A stretch of DNA of 64,000 nt, from contig NZ_JAQFFK010000003.1 of the NCBI RefSeq assembly GCF_027594145.1, positions 372,001 through 436,000 on the forward strand. Reading direction: 5' to 3'. Below the pieces are notes generated by a model. The model made no database searches. It was not told the origin of the DNA and was given only the letters and a program-made list of their open reading frames with translations. A program made the position numbers and the translations under genes. How positions within the stretch are numbered: the stretch's first letter is position 1; each line of letters starts with the position of its first letter. Of this stretch, positions 61,966 through 64,000 are shown piece after piece. The DNA comes from Methanococcoides alaskense. GTDB taxonomy: Archaea > Halobacteriota > Methanosarcinia > Methanosarcinales > Methanosarcinaceae.

Positions 61966-62385
61966 ATGTCCACGGAAACTATCCAAGTAGTAGCTCGTAA
62001 AGACGGTGAAATGGTTTCGAAAAAGTTCAAGGCTGCGCCTTATGAATTTACTATCGCCACCCGCGCAAAGTGGAAGATGGTAATATCTAATGAGGACCTG
62101 GAACTTCGTGCTGGCGAATATAAGAAGATCGCAATTAAGGAAGTCATATTGGATGCTGACACACTTGCAATTCCATGTGCGTTCACTTATCATGCAGTTG
62201 CTTCCGTTCTGAAGGTCTCTTCAAAGGAAGGGAATTGCCTTGTTGAAAGCCCGCGTACCATCAATCATGCATATGTATTCGGACAGGAGTCCGGAAAGGT
62301 TAGGGCAGGGGACCTGCTTGGTGTACTGAATGTCTTCCCTATCATGTTCACAAGGGAAGCTATGAAACCTATGCTTGTAAAATGA
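61966..62385 (+). CDS. DUF22-like archaeal protein (139 aa)
   Basis: Beta-rich soluble protein with YEFTIATRAKWKMVISNEDLELRAGE and the C-terminal HAYVFGQESGKVRAGDLLGVLNVFP block. I recognise this from the archaeal DUF22 family, whose function is not known. The ATG at 61966 has GGTGAT five bases upstream; an ATG 27 nt upstream would add a short extension without support. The zinc-ribbon gene follows after 22 nt and is probably co-transcribed. Confidence 0.7.
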   Translation: MSTETIQVVARKDGEMVSKKFKAAPYEFTIATRAKWKMVISNEDLELRAGEYKKIAIKEVILDADTLAIPCAFTYHAVASVLKVSSKEGNCLVESPRTINHAYVFGQESGKVRAGDLLGVLNVFPIMFTREAMKPMLVK

Positions 62386-62407
62386 ACTGATCCAAGGGGG
62401 CCTTTAA

Positions 62408-62914
62408 ATGGAAAAATGCGTGATCTGTGGAGATGATCAGGATTTCAAGCAATATGAGGGCTATAATATCTGTACCTCCTGTGCCGACATCATGGAAGAT
62501 GTGATGAGCGAGTATTTCATGAAAACGGTGAGTGATGCTACAAAACCGAAGGCGCATGAAGGCTATCTGCACTATCTTGATAATACCAGTCGATATGTGA
62601 GTGATTACAAGAAGATCCTCTCTAAATCACACAAGTATACTGTAGATGCTTCTGAACGCGCAGATGATGCTCTTAATGAGAGTAAGATGCCCTCAAAGCA
62701 GCGTTATTTTGAACGAATGCATGAGGTGCTTGATTGGCTTGAGAAGACGCCACAGTTCTATCATTATTATTTCAGGGAATATTATACCTGTCCGAGCTGT
62801 GATTCCTCGATCTTTGATAAGTATGAAACTGAAGAAGTGGGGGAGTGGCTTGTGATAACTTGTTCCAATTGTGGCGAAATGGTCAAGAAGTATTACTCTC
62901 CAAAGATGATCTGA
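62408..62914 (+). CDS. Conserved zinc-ribbon protein (168 aa)
   Basis: N-terminal cysteines CVIC (4-7) and CTSC (22-25) form one zinc site, C-terminal CPSC (128-131) and CSNC (152-155) another. The long middle is helical and charged. AGGGGG lies before the ATG. Function unknown. The pair of metal ribbons at both ends suggests binding of nucleic acid or of another protein. Confidence 0.65.
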   Translation: MEKCVICGDDQDFKQYEGYNICTSCADIMEDVMSEYFMKTVSDATKPKAHEGYLHYLDNTSRYVSDYKKILSKSHKYTVDASERADDALNESKMPSKQRYFERMHEVLDWLEKTPQFYHYYFREYYTCPSCDSSIFDKYETEEVGEWLVITCSNCGEMVKKYYSPKMI

Positions 62915-63108
62915 TATTTGTAAAGCAGGTATATTCTGCTTTCTTTGACTTTTTTAAATTTTACTGAATACGTACTTTTGGTACTTTTAATAAGCTTAAA
63001 TATGCGTTTTTCTGCTAAATTTCTATTCAAAATCCACACAGTCCTTCTATTCTTCTCCTGTTAATATTTAGTCATCTTTTGTTATGTATGTGTGTTTTTT
63101 GGAAATAG

Positions 63109-63115
63109 TTATATA
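63109..63115 (+). promoter_or_regulatory. TATA box of the fpo operon
   Basis: TTATATA preceded by a BRE-like GGAAATAG lies 50 nt before fpoA. The AGGTGATTC element just before the ATG is the ribosome binding site. Confidence 0.6.
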
Positions 63116-63158
63116 GAGACTACTATATCTACGATTATTAATCTTCAGGTGATTCATC

Positions 63159-63554
63159 ATGTCAGTAATAATCGATAGTAGCAGTATTATCAATAGTTAC
63201 ATTCCGGTTGCTGTGTTTCTTGTTGTTTCGCTTCTGATGCCTCCGGCAACGATGGCTATGGTTAAGTTGGTAAGCCCCAGAAGCAAATCACCTAACAAAT
63301 ACACGACCTATGAATGTGGTTCAGATCCGTTAGGAGATGCGCGAATACAGTTCAATGTTGAGTATTATCTTTATGCGATAGCATTTGTTCTGTTCGATAT
63401 CGAAGTTCTTTTCCTGTACCCATGGGCAATGATCTATCAGGGTACCTCTGTCGATATGGTAACAGCGATCGTTGAGATGCTTATCTTCATTTTTGTTCTG
63501 TTGTTCGGATATGCATACTTATGGAAGAAGGGTGCTCTTAAATGGATGAATTAA
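63159..63554 (+). CDS. fpoA: F420H2 dehydrogenase subunit A
   Basis: 131 residues homologous to NuoA of complex I, a small membrane subunit near the quinone/methanophenazine site. Three hydrophobic helices are seen, and the loop between the first two holds TTYECGSDPLGDARIQFNVEYYL with the family Cys. FVLFDIEVLFLYPWAM is the strongly conserved second helix. Fpo oxidises F420H2, reduces methanophenazine and pumps ions. First gene of the fpo operon. Confidence 0.96.
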   Translation: MSVIIDSSSIINSYIPVAVFLVVSLLMPPATMAMVKLVSPRSKSPNKYTTYECGSDPLGDARIQFNVEYYLYAIAFVLFDIEVLFLYPWAMIYQGTSVDMVTAIVEMLIFIFVLLFGYAYLWKKGALKWMN

Positions 63555-64000
63555 ACGATAACGAAACAGTCGAGAATCAGGAGGGGCATGTGGAAGAGAT
63601 CCCCGGTGTAATCACCACCACTTCCATAGCTATCACTGAATTCTTGAAAAAGACAAAAGCTCAGGATGTAATTAACTGGGGTAGGAAGAACTCTTTGTGG
63701 TTCCTGACTCAGCCAATGGGTTGCTGTGGTGTGGAAATGATCGCTACAGGTTGTGCACACTATGATACTGACAGGTTCGGTATTATACCACGTAATTCTC
63801 CAAGGGCTGCAGATGTCATGATCATTAGTGGATATGTGACAAAGAAATACCTTCCTGCTCTTAATACGCTCTGGGAACAGATGGCTGCACCAAAGTGGGT
63901 AATTTGCATGGGTGACTGCTCTATTAGTGGTGGTCCTTTCTATGAATCTTACAGCACAGTGCAGAACATCGATAAAATGTTCCCTATAGATGTTTTTATT
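63542..64000 (+). CDS. fpoB: F420H2 dehydrogenase subunit B, 3' part outside window
   Basis: The first 153 residues of a NuoB-like subunit carrying the N2 [4Fe-4S] cluster. Conserved blocks are TQPMGCCGVEMIA, RNSPRAADVMIISG and VICMGDCSISGGPF, with the cluster cysteines in the first and third. The ATG overlaps the end of fpoA by 13 nt, as expected in this operon. The gene runs off the right edge. Confidence 0.95.
   Translation, partial: MDELNDNETVENQEGHVEEIPGVITTTSIAITEFLKKTKAQDVINWGRKNSLWFLTQPMGCCGVEMIATGCAHYDTDRFGIIPRNSPRAADVMIISGYVTKKYLPALNTLWEQMAAPKWVICMGDCSISGGPFYESYSTVQNIDKMFPIDVFI

Overview
The window comes from a methanogenic archaeon of the Methanosarcinaceae, most likely Methanococcoides or a close relative; the genus is an inference. 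The evidence is the start of an F420H2 dehydrogenase operon (fpoA, fpoB), a methanofuran side-chain operon (mfnD-mfnF-mfnE), F420 chromophore genes (cofG, two cofH copies, cofC), archaeal-type LeuRS, ThrRS, AdoMet synthetase and EF-1 beta, a KEOPS subunit, ADP-dependent sugar kinases, geranylgeranyl reductase, and a bacterial-type grpE-dnaK-dnaJ cluster of the kind known in Methanosarcinales. Many genes have GGTGA or GGAG ribosome binding sites, 4-nt ATGA overlaps and TATA boxes of the TTTATAT type. No phage, insertion sequence or CRISPR array was seen, so this is ordinary chromosome.

Layout. 1-10.8 kb: two coupled winged-helix regulators (the first cut by the window edge), a conserved unknown, leuS, Cgi121, GlpX-type FBPase, a CDKAL1/MtaB-like tRNA methylthiotransferase, a ClC-CBS channel, an Fe-S flavoprotein and a DHFR-like reductase. 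10.9-16.6 kb: ADP-forming acyl-CoA synthetase, a BioD/DRTGG protein, pgk, an AMMECR1 protein and a nucleoside deoxyribosyltransferase. 16.7-23.8 kb: argC, a CBS protein, argJ, two tandem ADP-dependent sugar kinases, a frame-disrupted TIM-barrel isomerase and a leaderless ArsR-type regulator. 23.9-28.0 kb: three overlapping genes that look like a DNA-repair module (HhH radical SAM enzyme, DUF4130 protein, HhH-MutS ATPase). 28.0-31.8 kb: hisB-hisA-hisG, then a divergent AdoMet synthetase gene with a one-base frameshift. 32.0-38.4 kb: tRNA-Tyr (with intron), tRNA-Asp, an Nfn/GltA-like pair, a PAPS-reductase-like ferredoxin fusion, a membrane permease and a Cys-rich small protein. 38.7-43.8 kb: thrS, acylphosphatase, a Toprim protein, three tiny CxxC proteins, thiI and tRNA-Ala. 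43.8-47.5 kb: EF-1 beta with a zinc-ribbon protein, the methanofuran operon and a small membrane protein. 47.6-54.3 kb: grpE-dnaK-dnaJ and trkA-trkH. 54.3-61.7 kb: ferredoxin + geranylgeranyl reductase, cutA (apparently frameshifted), cofG-cofH-cofH-cofC, and ferredoxin + CrtI-like oxidoreductase. 61.9-64 kb: a DUF22-like protein, a zinc-ribbon protein and the start of the fpo operon, which runs off the window.

Most interesting points: the DNA-repair-like trio; two independent tiny-ferredoxin plus FAD-oxidoreductase couplets, one of known lipid function and one unknown; a pair of 45- and 55-residue zinc-ribbon genes; a three-copy 14-bp repeat ahead of thiI; and three loci (AdoMet synthetase, CutA, TIM-barrel isomerase) each broken by single-base indels. 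These indels are either assembly errors or real frameshifts, and the reads should be checked before these genes are called broken.
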